From an uncultured Pseudomonadota bacterium (GTDB lineage: Bacteria > Pseudomonadota > Gammaproteobacteria > Enterobacterales > Succinivibrionaceae): a DNA stretch of 52,990 nucleotides. The first letter of the stretch is position 1, and each line of letters starts with the position of its first letter. This document shows positions 45,449-52,990 of the stretch, one piece after another. Under the pieces are notes generated by a model. It saw only the letters and a program-made list of their open reading frames with translations. It was not told the DNA's origin and made no database searches. The stretch spans positions 1 to 52,990 of the forward strand of contig ONIT01000032.1 in NCBI GenBank assembly GCA_900317945.1. The letters run 5' to 3'. The position numbers and the translations under genes are program-made.

Positions 45449-46744
45449 ATGACGGGATGCGGCGGACTTTTCTGGCGTGCTCTTGCCTCCGGGCTTGAGA
45501 ACCTTGCGGTGCTGCCCGCGTTCCTCATGCTGCAGCTTCCGAAGAGGAACAAGCCCTCATACGGGAAGAGGCGCTTCGAGCTCCTCGGGCGGGGCGAGTT
45601 TATTCCGGCTGATCAAAAGACCGTCTGGATCCACACCGTAAGCGTCGGCGAGACGCTGGGCGCCGCATCGTTTATCAAGCTCCTTGCCTCTAAATGCCCG
45701 GATCTTCACCTCGTCGTCACCACGACTACGACGACAGGCGCGGCAGCAGCTGAGAAGTCCTTCAAAGGCATCGCCGGGCACCGCTTCGCGCCTCTGGACG
45801 CGGGCTTTGCGGTTGAGGCGTTCCTAAGGAGAGTGCATCCCTCAGCAATCCTCATCATGGAGACCGAGCTCTGGCCTACGGCGCTTGCCGCGGCCAGGAG
45901 GCACGGCATTCCTGTTATCGTGATAAACGCGAGGCTCTCGGAGCGCTCCAGGGGACGTTTCGCGAGATTCCAGGGCGCCTTTGACGCGCTGATTGCCCCC
46001 AATATCACCCTTATGGCTGCGCAGACCGAGGAGGATGAGGCAAGGCTTAAGTCCCTTGGCATCCTTAAAACCTGCGTAACTGGCTCCATCAAGTATGACA
46101 TCACGCCTGACCGGGAGCTTGCCGCAAAGGGGCTTGAGGTGAGAAAGGCCTCAGGAGAGCGCCCGATCCTGACCGCGGCCAGCACCCACGGCGAGGAGAG
46201 CCTTCTCGTGCTCAGGGCCTTCCATGAGATCAAAAAGAAGGTTCCTGACGCGCTCCTCATCCTTGTGCCGCGCCACCCGGAGGAGTTTGAGAAGGCCTTC
46301 AGCGAGGCAAAGTCAGAGGGGTTCAGGACCAAGAGACGTTCATCTGACGTAATGCCCTCGTCTGACACCGATGTGTTTATCGGCGACTCGATGGGCGAGA
46401 TGACCGTCTGGTTCGCCGCCTCGCGCGCCGCCTTCATGGCAGGGAGCCTCATTCCCATCGGCGGGCACAATCCCCTGGAGCCCGCGGTCCTCGGCGTACC
46501 GGTAATCACCGGCCCCAACTACTTCAACTTCGATGACATCTTCCGGAGGCTCTTTGCCGCGGGCGGGGCGTTCGCCGTTGCTGACGTGAGCGCTCTCGCG
46601 GAAAAGGCAGCCGGGCTCCTTCAGAGTCCGGATCTCGCGTCTGACGCCGGGCAGAAGGCAAAGGAGTGCGCCTCAAAAGGAACAGGGGCCTGTGAGAGAA
46701 CACTTGAAGCAGTCCTAAGGGCCTGCCCAGTTCTTGCGGGCTAG
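45449..46744 (+). CDS. waaA: Kdo transferase
   Basis: Transfers 3-deoxy-D-manno-octulosonate onto lipid A precursor at the inner membrane. The 431-aa protein (E. coli 425) has an N-terminal membrane anchor (about 8-28), HTVSVGETLGAASFI, LIMETELWPTALAAARRHGI, NARLSERSRGRF, the TAASTHGEESLLVL and LVPRHPEEFEK motifs, and GGHNPLEPAVLGVPVI near the C-terminus. GGAGGG precedes the ATG. It is co-transcribed with waaF and ends at a bidirectional terminator. Confidence 0.95.
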   Translation: MTGCGGLFWRALASGLENLAVLPAFLMLQLPKRNKPSYGKRRFELLGRGEFIPADQKTVWIHTVSVGETLGAASFIKLLASKCPDLHLVVTTTTTTGAAAAEKSFKGIAGHRFAPLDAGFAVEAFLRRVHPSAILIMETELWPTALAAARRHGIPVIVINARLSERSRGRFARFQGAFDALIAPNITLMAAQTEEDEARLKSLGILKTCVTGSIKYDITPDRELAAKGLEVRKASGERPILTAASTHGEESLLVLRAFHEIKKKVPDALLILVPRHPEEFEKAFSEAKSEGFRTKRRSSDVMPSSDTDVFIGDSMGEMTVWFAASRAAFMAGSLIPIGGHNPLEPAVLGVPVITGPNYFNFDDIFRRLFAAGGAFAVADVSALAEKAAGLLQSPDLASDAGQKAKECASKGTGACERTLEAVLRACPVLAG

Positions 46745-46884
46745 CTCAGGTTCCACAGGCCTTTGCAGCAATAGCTCTTTATCCGGCTGATCGAGCCTAA
46801 TCATCACCGCTCAGATGTGATTTGCGGCAGAAAGAAGCCCTTTAACCGCGTTTTTCCCCGCATCCCCTATGTCATGTGCAGGAT

Positions 46885-46912
46885 CAAAAAAGGCGCCCGG
46901 AGGCGCCTTTCC
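46885..46912. terminator. Bidirectional terminator between waaA and the CstA-type gene
   Basis: Stem AAAGGCGCC / GGCGCCTTT with loop CGGA, an A run on the left and T run on the right, so it works for both convergent genes. Confidence 0.8.
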
Positions 46913-46933
46913 ATTGACTCTGTCAATTAAGCG

Positions 46934-48463
46934 TTACATTGCCTGCACGGTCTGCCCGGCCTTTGCCATCTCCGGAGCAGCGCCGTCTGACTCAACCGCC
47001 TTCTTCGGAGGGTTGGTGTTCCAGCCGTTACTGTCAACGTCCTTCTCTGACTCAGGCATCTTCTTTCCGAAGATCATGAAGCAGACGAAGGCGATAACCA
47101 TTGCAATAACGCCAATCCAGGTAGCGATGCTGATGGGGAGGTTAAGCCCGATCTTGGCCTGGCAGATGAACGTTACGACCATGACGGTCATGAACATCGC
47201 GGGCAGGGTGGTCATCCAGTGGAAGCGACCTCTCCTGTAGAGGTATACGGAGATTGCCCACAGGCAGACGCAGGAGAGCGTCTGGTTTGCCCAGCCGAAG
47301 TAGCGCCAGATGACGCTGAAGTCGACGAGGCAGAGGACCGCGCCGACAACGAAGAGGGGCACGGAGAGCAGCAGGCGGCTCTTAATGCTGGTCTGATCCA
47401 TCTTCAGGATTTCGGCGAGGGTAACCCTGGCGCCGCGGAAGGCGGTGTCGCCGGTGGAGACCGGAAGAACGACAACGCCGAGCACCGCGAGGATGCCGCC
47501 TACAGTCCCGAGGAGGGCAAAGGAGATGTTCTTGACCACAACCGGAGCGGGGCCGGCGGCCTCAAGCTCGGCGGGAGACTTGTAGAAGGAAAGCCCGAGC
47601 GTTACCCAGATGAGGGCGATGACTCCCTCCATGATCATGGAGCCGTAGAAGACCTTGCGTCCCTGGGACTCGTTGGTCATGCACTTTGCCATCATGGGCG
47701 ACTGGGTGGCATGGAAGCCGCTGATCGCGCCGCAGGCGATGATGACGAAGAGCGCGGGCCAGATGGCTCCTCCCTTCGGATGCTGGCTGGTGAAGAGCGT
47801 GTCAAGGCTGACGTTTGGCAGCACGTCATAGCCCTCGGCAAAGAGAGCGATGGTCAGGCCGATTGCCATGAAGATGAGCAGGACCGCGAAGAACGGGTAA
47901 ATCTTGCCGATGACCTTGTCAATCGGGAAGATGGTGGCGCAGATGTAGTAGGCGAAAATCAGCACAGCCCAGACCCAGTAGGGAACTGCCGGGAAAATGC
48001 TGAGGAGGAGGTTCGCCGGTCCGGCGACAAACACAGCGCCGACCAGGATCAGGAATATGACGGTGAAGAACTCCATGAAGGTCCTGACGCCGTGCCCGAG
48101 GTTCCTGCCGATGACCTCATGGTAGCCGGCTCCGCCGTAGCGGAGGGAAATCATTCCTGACATGTAGTCATGGACAGCGCCTCCGAGGACACAGCCGAAT
48201 ACGACCCAGAGCAGGGCGCTGGGGCCGTAGAGCGCGCCGATGATGGGGCCGAATACCGGGCCGAGGCCGGCGATGTTGAGGAGCTGAATGACGATCATTT
48301 TCCAGAGTGGCATCTTGACATAGTCAACGCCGTCATCCCTGGTCATGACCGGAGTGGGCCTTGAGCGGTCAACCCCGAATACCTTCTCGGCGATTACGCC
48401 ATAGACGGCGTACCCGGCGATAAGAAACGCGAGGCAGATGAAGAAATAAAGATAGCCTGACAT
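46934..48463 (-). CDS. CstA-family carbon starvation/peptide-pyruvate transporter
   Basis: 509-aa polytopic inner-membrane protein with about 12-14 helices. The N-terminal block LIAGYAVYGVIAEKVFGVD, the conserved QLLNIAGLGPVFGPIIGALYGP, HDYMSGMISLRYGGAGYHEV and FHATQSPMMAKC match the CstA domain (PF02554). E. coli CstA is about 701 aa; this shorter form lacks part of the middle and C-terminal region. Known members take up peptides or pyruvate under carbon limitation. The substrate here is not settled. A CRP-like half-conserved site lies 24 bp upstream of the start. Confidence 0.9.
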   Translation of the reverse strand: MSGYLYFFICLAFLIAGYAVYGVIAEKVFGVDRSRPTPVMTRDDGVDYVKMPLWKMIVIQLLNIAGLGPVFGPIIGALYGPSALLWVVFGCVLGGAVHDYMSGMISLRYGGAGYHEVIGRNLGHGVRTFMEFFTVIFLILVGAVFVAGPANLLLSIFPAVPYWVWAVLIFAYYICATIFPIDKVIGKIYPFFAVLLIFMAIGLTIALFAEGYDVLPNVSLDTLFTSQHPKGGAIWPALFVIIACGAISGFHATQSPMMAKCMTNESQGRKVFYGSMIMEGVIALIWVTLGLSFYKSPAELEAAGPAPVVVKNISFALLGTVGGILAVLGVVVLPVSTGDTAFRGARVTLAEILKMDQTSIKSRLLLSVPLFVVGAVLCLVDFSVIWRYFGWANQTLSCVCLWAISVYLYRRGRFHWMTTLPAMFMTVMVVTFICQAKIGLNLPISIATWIGVIAMVIAFVCFMIFGKKMPESEKDVDSNGWNTNPPKKAVESDGAAPEMAKAGQTVQAM

Positions 48464-48486
48464 GATTTTTATCCAACTTAAATAAA

Positions 48487-48507
48487 TGTGACTCGTATCT
48501 CATTATA
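48487..48507 (-). promoter_or_regulatory. Possible CRP-like site overlapping a -10 element of the CstA-type gene
   Basis: On the minus strand TATAAT (48507-48502) is overlapped by TGAGATACGAGTCACA (48502-48487), which matches 9 of 10 core positions of the CRP consensus TGTGA-N6-TCACA. The site would straddle the transcription start, so any effect would be repression or competition instead of classic activation. There is no good -35 box. Confidence 0.3.
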
Positions 48508-48701
48508 GCGCTCATTGCCCCGCGGCCGGGCAATTCCTGCATTTAAATTTGCGCATTGTTAAAAAGAGAGACGCTCAGCGTGAGGGAAAGCGGAAGGAGC
48601 GCGTGGCGGAGAGTGAAGATTGCGGCGCCGTGCTGGGCCGTGACGAAAAATCCGCGCCCAGTCTCCTGCGCGCGGACCTCAAATGAGCCTCAGCTCCTCA
48701 G

Positions 48702-51146
48702 CTATTCAGCCTTTGCCTCAGTATCTGCCCCGGCCTCTGCCTCAGACTTCACCTCAGCCTCGGGCTCAAGCGGATTGAAGGCGGGCTTTGCTTTGGCTGG
48801 CTCAGCGGCTGTGTCCTTCGCCGGAGCGTTCTTCGCCGCCTCTCCCTCGGGCTTCTTCTCGGGGATGACGATGGCATTGGCCAGGTTTGCGGTGATGGAG
48901 CGGGTCTCGTGGTTCACCGCGGCGATGACGAGCTTCACGTCCATGCCGACCTCGAAGAGGACATTGCCATCGAGGTACATCCTGCCCTCGTCGTAGACGC
49001 CCTTGAGCCTGGTGCGGTCAGCGCAGATGGTGCTCCCGGGGACGAAGACTACCGCTCCGTTCTCGGCGAGGCGGGCGCGGAAGCCGGCGAAGTTCACGTC
49101 GAAGATGCTGCCGGTGAACTGCTCTCCGGTGCCGATGCTCTTCTCGAGATAGTCGACATAGAGCCAGTCGCCGACGCCGCGCTCGGCGTAGCGGTTGGTC
49201 TTCTTGGCGAGGTTCATGCCCTCGAGAGTCGCCTCGTCAGGGAGGGTAGGCGCGCGGCCGCCGGTGATGATCGACTTGATGAGGCGGTGGTTCACCATGT
49301 CGCCGTACTTTCTTATCGGGCTGGTCCAGGTCGCGTAGCAGTCGAGGCCGAGGCCGAAGTGGGCCGCAGGGGTCTCCTGTATGACCGAGGGGATCTGGAA
49401 CTTTCTCAGCCTGAAGTCGACATAGAGGGTCTTCTGCCCCTCAATCCACTTCTTGAGCTCGATGAAGCCTTCCTTGGTCTGGAACTTCTCCTCAGTCATC
49501 TCCGGGCCGCCGTTGTCGGTGATGACCTTTTTGATCTGCTCAATCTTGTTGTGGTCGAAGCCCTCATGGATGTTGAAGATGCCCTTGCCGCACTTGTCGG
49601 CGAGGAACTTTCCGCAGCAGGCGTTGGCCGCGATCATGCACTCCTCGACGATTTTGTCAGCGGTCCTTCTGTTCTCGACCACGATCTCCTTGAGTGCGCC
49701 GTTCTCGTCGAGGACGAAGTCATAGTCAGGGCGGTCCTTGAATAGCACGGTATGGTCTGAGCGCCACTTCTTGCGGCAGGCGGCGAACTGCTGCAGCAGA
49801 TGAAGCTGCGAGGCAACCGCGTCGCTGGGGACGAAGTCAGGGGACGAGCCGTTCTCCAGGTAGTCCGAGACCTCGGTGTAGACCAGCTTGCCCTGGGACT
49901 TGATGGTTCCGAGGAAGAACTCGGTGGCGGCCTCGTCGAGCTTTCCCTCCTTGTCCGCGAAGATGGTGCCGCAGAGGACCGGCCTCGCGATGCCCTCGCG
50001 CAGCGAGCAGATGTCATCCGAGAGGATGCGGGGGATCATCGGGATGTTGCAGCCGGGGAGGTAGACGGTGAAGGCGCGCTTCGCCGCCTCGCGGTCAGTG
50101 GGGCTCCCCTCCTGAACGTAGGAGGTCGGATCGGCTATCGCGACGGTAAGCTTCCACTTGTCCCCGAGGTCCTCGATGTAGAGCGCGTCGTCCATGTCCT
50201 CGGTCTTCGCGGAGTCGATGGTGACGAAGGGCAGGGCAGTGAGATCAGTCCGGTCGAACTTCTCGTTGATGACCCACTCGCCCTGATCCGGGGGAGAGGC
50301 AAGCGGAAGATCGAGCCCGCGGAGGGTAACGAGCCAGGGCACTCTCGGGTTGTCCGCCGAGGCGATGAACTCCTTGATGAGCGCCTCATGGTAGCCGTTC
50401 TTGGCGTTCATCGCGTGGGTGGTGAGCTCGCAGATTACCCAGTCGCCCTCCTTGAACTCGTGAGACTTGATCTCCGGGGCGATCTTGGTCCTCATGTAGT
50501 CGTGCATGTTGGGATGGTCAGGCACTACGTTGACGTAGTTCCTCACAATCCTGATCCTGGCGACGAACCTCTTGAGCGCCGGCTCGACGAGCTCCAGGGG
50601 AACGGCCTGGGTGCGCCCCTGGGCGTCAGTCCTGATCGCCGCCTTGATCTTGTCCCCGTGGAGGAGCTTCTTCATCGGAGCGGGCGGGATGAAGTAGGAG
50701 CTGCCGCTCTCGGACTCCAGGAAGCCGAAGCCGCGGTCAGAGGCGGCCCTTACCGTGCCGGTTACCTGCGGGAGCCCGGTTACGTCGATCTGCGCGCTGT
50801 GATCCTCATGGCGATCATGCTTCTGGAACTGTCCGCGCCTCTCGCCCGGGCCGTGCCTGTCCTGGCGGAGGCCGTTATGGCTGTCATGCCCCCGGGGCCT
50901 TCCGGAGCCTCTCTGGAAGCGGTCCTGGTGCCCGCCGGACCTCGGTCCGAACTCGCGCTCGTGCCTCGGCTGGCGGCTGCGGCGGCGGGGCTCCGCCTGG
51001 TAGCCCTCATCCTCGTCCTCGCCGTCATCGGCGCTGTCTTCTGCCTCGTGCTCTTCCGTCTCTACAGGGGGCAGGCCCATGGCCTCCCTTCTTTTGACTG
51101 ACTCATAGAACTCCTGCTTGAGCTTGGCGAGGATGGGATTGTCCAT
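48702..51146 (-). CDS. rnb: Exoribonuclease II with a disordered N-terminal insertion
   Basis: Processive 3'-5' exoribonuclease. The 814-aa protein (E. coli RNase II 644 aa) starts DNPILAKLKQEFYESV, then residues about 30-118 form a low-complexity insert: acidic (DSADDGEDEDEG), then Arg/His/Gly-rich (RRRSRQPRHEREFGPRSGG). Conserved blocks resume with GTVRAASDRGFGFLE (cold-shock domain), VNVVPDHPN, FVTIDSAKTEDMDDALY (catalytic Asp cluster), IPMIPRILSDDICSLR, HFGLGLDCYATWTSPIRKYG and the C-terminal S1 domain. The tail of about 55 residues is Ala/Glu/Lys-rich. I call it RNase II and not RNase R because of the N-terminus and overall similarity. It lies 152 bp downstream of nadB. Confidence 0.93.
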   Translation of the reverse strand: MDNPILAKLKQEFYESVKRREAMGLPPVETEEHEAEDSADDGEDEDEGYQAEPRRRSRQPRHEREFGPRSGGHQDRFQRGSGRPRGHDSHNGLRQDRHGPGERRGQFQKHDRHEDHSAQIDVTGLPQVTGTVRAASDRGFGFLESESGSSYFIPPAPMKKLLHGDKIKAAIRTDAQGRTQAVPLELVEPALKRFVARIRIVRNYVNVVPDHPNMHDYMRTKIAPEIKSHEFKEGDWVICELTTHAMNAKNGYHEALIKEFIASADNPRVPWLVTLRGLDLPLASPPDQGEWVINEKFDRTDLTALPFVTIDSAKTEDMDDALYIEDLGDKWKLTVAIADPTSYVQEGSPTDREAAKRAFTVYLPGCNIPMIPRILSDDICSLREGIARPVLCGTIFADKEGKLDEAATEFFLGTIKSQGKLVYTEVSDYLENGSSPDFVPSDAVASQLHLLQQFAACRKKWRSDHTVLFKDRPDYDFVLDENGALKEIVVENRRTADKIVEECMIAANACCGKFLADKCGKGIFNIHEGFDHNKIEQIKKVITDNGGPEMTEEKFQTKEGFIELKKWIEGQKTLYVDFRLRKFQIPSVIQETPAAHFGLGLDCYATWTSPIRKYGDMVNHRLIKSIITGGRAPTLPDEATLEGMNLAKKTNRYAERGVGDWLYVDYLEKSIGTGEQFTGSIFDVNFAGFRARLAENGAVVFVPGSTICADRTRLKGVYDEGRMYLDGNVLFEVGMDVKLVIAAVNHETRSITANLANAIVIPEKKPEGEAAKNAPAKDTAAEPAKAKPAFNPLEPEAEVKSEAEAGADTEAKAE

Positions 51147-51180
51147 AACGTGAAAAACTCCAGTTTTCTTGCTGTTTGTA

Positions 51181-51210
51181 TTAAAAACAGAGCCGCGTTG
51201 CGCGGCTCTG
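51181..51210 (-). terminator. Rho-independent terminator of nadB
   Basis: On the minus strand a perfect 10-bp stem CAGAGCCGCG/CGCGGCTCTG with loop CAA is followed by TTTTT. It separates nadB from rnb. Confidence 0.88.
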
Positions 51211-51298
51211 ATCTCACTTTTCTGAGTATGCTTTTAAGAGCAGTACATATAAACGGCGCATTCTGCATCTTCTCCGCGCCGTGCTTTCAGTCCGGGAT

Positions 51299-52936
51299 TC
51301 AGACGCCCGGAGTCAGGATGGTCGGTTTGGGCTGTGATTCCTGGCCGGGGTAGTCAAGATTATAATTCAAACCTCTTGACTCGTGGCGAAGCATCGCTGA
51401 TTTTACAATAAGTTCCGCAACCTGCAAAAGGTTTCTCAGCTCAAGGAGGTTGTTGGAGACCCTGAAGTTCGAGTAGTACTCCTGGACCTCGTCCTTGAGG
51501 AGGTTGATGCGGTGCATCGCGCGCTCGAGGCGCTTGTTGGTGCGGACGATGCCGACATAGTCCCACATGAAGAGGCGGAGCTCGTGCCAGTTGTGCTGGA
51601 TCATGACCTCCTCGTTGGAGTCGGTGACCTGTCCCTCGTCCCAGGGCTTGAACTTGGTGATGCCCTGCGCGTTCGGGAGCCTTGCGAGGATGTCCTTCGC
51701 GGCTGCGGCGCCGTATACGAGGCACTCAAGGATTGAGTTGGAGGCCATTCTGTTGGCGCCGTGGAGTCCGGTGTAGCTGGTCTCGCCTACAGCGTAGAGG
51801 TTGCTGATGTCGGTCTGGCCGCGGTTGTCGATCATGACGCCGCCGCAGGTGTAGTGCGCAGCGGGAACGACGGGGATCGGCTCCTTGGTGATGTCGATGC
51901 CGACCTTGATGCAGTGATCATAGATGGTCGGGAAATGCTTCATGATGAAGTCAGCGGGCTTGTGGCTGATGTCGAGGTACATGCAGTCAGCTCCGAGCTT
52001 CTTCATCTCAAAGTCGATGGCCCTCGCGACCACGTCGCGCGGAGCGAGCTCGGCGCGCTTGTCGTGATCCGGCATGAACCTCGTGCCGTCAGGGCGCTTG
52101 AGGAGCGCGCCTTCTCCGCGGAGAGCCTCGGAGAGGAGGAAGTTGCGGTCATCCTTGTTGTAGAGGGTGGTCGGATGGAACTGGTTGAACTCCATGTTGG
52201 CGACACGGCAGCCTGCGCGCCAGGCCATGGCGATGCCGTCTCCGGAGGAGATGTCGGTGTTGGTGGTGTACTGGTAGACCTTGGAGGCGCCGCCGGTGCA
52301 GAGCGCGACGAACTTGGCGTAGAAGTTCTCGACGCGGCCGGTCTTGCAGTTGAGGACATAGGCCCCGAGGACGCGGTTTCCGGAGAGGCCCAGCTTCTTG
52401 GTGGTTACGAGGTCAATCGCGTTGAACTCCTCGTAGACGGTGATCTGCGGATGGGTCTTGGCGCGGCTTATAAGGGTGTCCGAGACTGCCTTGCCGGTAG
52501 CGTCCGCGGCGTGGAAGATTCTCCTGTGGCTGTGGCCGCCCTCGCGGGTGAGGTGGTACTCGTCGCGGCCGTTCTTCGCAGCGTCCTCATCCTTGTCGAA
52601 GGGAACTCCCTCGGTGATGAGCCAGTCGATGGCGTCCTTGGCGTTCTCGGCTGTGAAGCGCACAGCGGCCTCGTCGCAGAGGCCGGCGCCGGCAATGAGG
52701 GTATCCTGGACATGGGACTCTATGCTGTCGTTGTCCTTCAGGGTGTCGCGCACGGCGGCGATTCCGCCCTGGGCGTGGGAGGTTGAGCCCTCGCTCTCCG
52801 GGCCCTTGCTCAGGACATCGATATGGATGTCCTTGTCAGAGTCGGCAAGCTTGAGTGCGAGGGTGAGTCCTGCCGCGCCGCTTCCGATGATGAGAACGTC
52901 GCTGATATGCTCAGCAGGCTGCATGGAATCTGTCAT
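51299..52936 (-). CDS. nadB: L-aspartate oxidase
   Basis: Flavoenzyme that makes iminoaspartate, the first step of de novo NAD synthesis; it can use fumarate under anaerobic conditions. The 545-aa protein (E. coli 540) has [18 protein letters not shown] (FAD binding), [53 protein letters not shown], the [13 protein letters not shown] block and [25 protein letters not shown] precedes ATG 52936. nadA and nadC are not adjacent. Confidence 0.96.
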   Translation of the reverse strand: MTDSMQPAEHISDVLIIGSGAAGLTLALKLADSDKDIHIDVLSKGPESEGSTSHAQGGIAAVRDTLKDNDSIESHVQDTLIAGAGLCDEAAVRFTAENAKDAIDWLITEGVPFDKDEDAAKNGRDEYHLTREGGHSHRRIFHAADATGKAVSDTLISRAKTHPQITVYEEFNAIDLVTTKKLGLSGNRVLGAYVLNCKTGRVENFYAKFVALCTGGASKVYQYTTNTDISSGDGIAMAWRAGCRVANMEFNQFHPTTLYNKDDRNFLLSEALRGEGALLKRPDGTRFMPDHDKRAELAPRDVVARAIDFEMKKLGADCMYLDISHKPADFIMKHFPTIYDHCIKVGIDITKEPIPVVPAAHYTCGGVMIDNRGQTDISNLYAVGETSYTGLHGANRMASNSILECLVYGAAAAKDILARLPNAQGITKFKPWDEGQVTDSNEEVMIQHNWHELRLFMWDYVGIVRTNKRLERAMHRINLLKDEVQEYYSNFRVSNNLLELRNLLQVAELIVKSAMLRHESRGLNYNLDYPGQESQPKPTILTPGV

Positions 52937-52990
52937 ATATATCCTCCGTGTGCGGCCTCTGGCCGCCAGTTTTGTTTTTTTCTGATGATC

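Noticed and set aside
49800-51101. 433-codon plus-strand open frame opposite RNase II
   Set aside because: A compositional shadow of rnb, with no conserved motifs and no ribosome site.
51761-52786. 341-codon plus-strand open frame opposite nadB
   Set aside because: Val/Glu/Asp-rich mirror of the GC-rich nadB gene; no family features.

Overview
The window looks like a chromosomal segment of a gammaproteobacterium, most plausibly an anaerobe of the Succinivibrionaceae (Aeromonadales). That placement is inferred from gene order and protein similarity, not from a phylogenetic marker. Several blocks keep the Escherichia coli order: cysZ / zipA-ligA; a mltD-like gene beside rnhA; rlmE-ftsH-folP-glmM-secG-tRNA-Leu(GAG); and coaA / tRNA-Tyr / tRNA-Gly / tuf-secE-nusG. 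Coding DNA is GC-rich with frequent AGG arginine codons. The mobile and accessory patches are clearly AT-richer.

Layout. 1-726 is the 5' part of an IS1634-type transposase, cut by the window edge, beside a membrane sulfatase-fold (LtaS/MdoB-like) gene. 3084-9940 holds asd, a small VC2046-like gene, cysZ, zipA and a very long ligA (1013 aa). 10186-11121 is an oxidoreductase gene split by a 274-bp miniature transposon. 11568-19291 carries a MltD-like lytic transglycosylase, rnhA and the rlmE-to-secG housekeeping run, ending in two tRNA-Leu genes. 19292-21900 is an accessory insert (an AAA-ATPase-like/PD-(D/E)XK-like gene and a second miniature transposon), followed by an identical second tRNA-Leu(GAG). 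22121-27796 is a translationally coupled MSHA minor-pilin block (mshC-mshD-mshO-mshP-mshQ-like), followed by yigZ and prlC.

30500-39830 is an accessory island. It contains twelve exact TTGCTCAAAA repeats in helically phased clusters, a Schlafen-type AlbA_2 ATP-binding protein gene, a decayed antitoxin gene, and two copies of a membrane-anchored protein family separated by an IS1634-type insertion sequence. The second copy carries five topoisomerase-type zinc repeats at its N-terminus. 39834-46744 returns to housekeeping: coaA, tRNA-Tyr, tRNA-Gly, tuf, secE, nusG, then two lipopolysaccharide glycosyltransferase genes (waaF-like, waaA) where the L11 ribosomal-protein operon would normally begin. 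46934-52936 (minus strand) holds a CstA-family transporter, RNase II and L-aspartate oxidase.

Four things stand out. (1) Two full-length miniature transposons, with 8-bp target duplications, have one terminus that closely resembles a type I-C CRISPR repeat. (2) There is a phased TTGCTCAAAA array next to the AlbA_2 gene. (3) Topoisomerase C-terminal zinc repeats are fused to a membrane anchor and a previously unrecognised domain. (4) LigA is expanded by about 330 residues that appear to be degenerate tandem copies of its helix-hairpin-helix domain. NusG and RNase II also carry long charged extensions or insertions.
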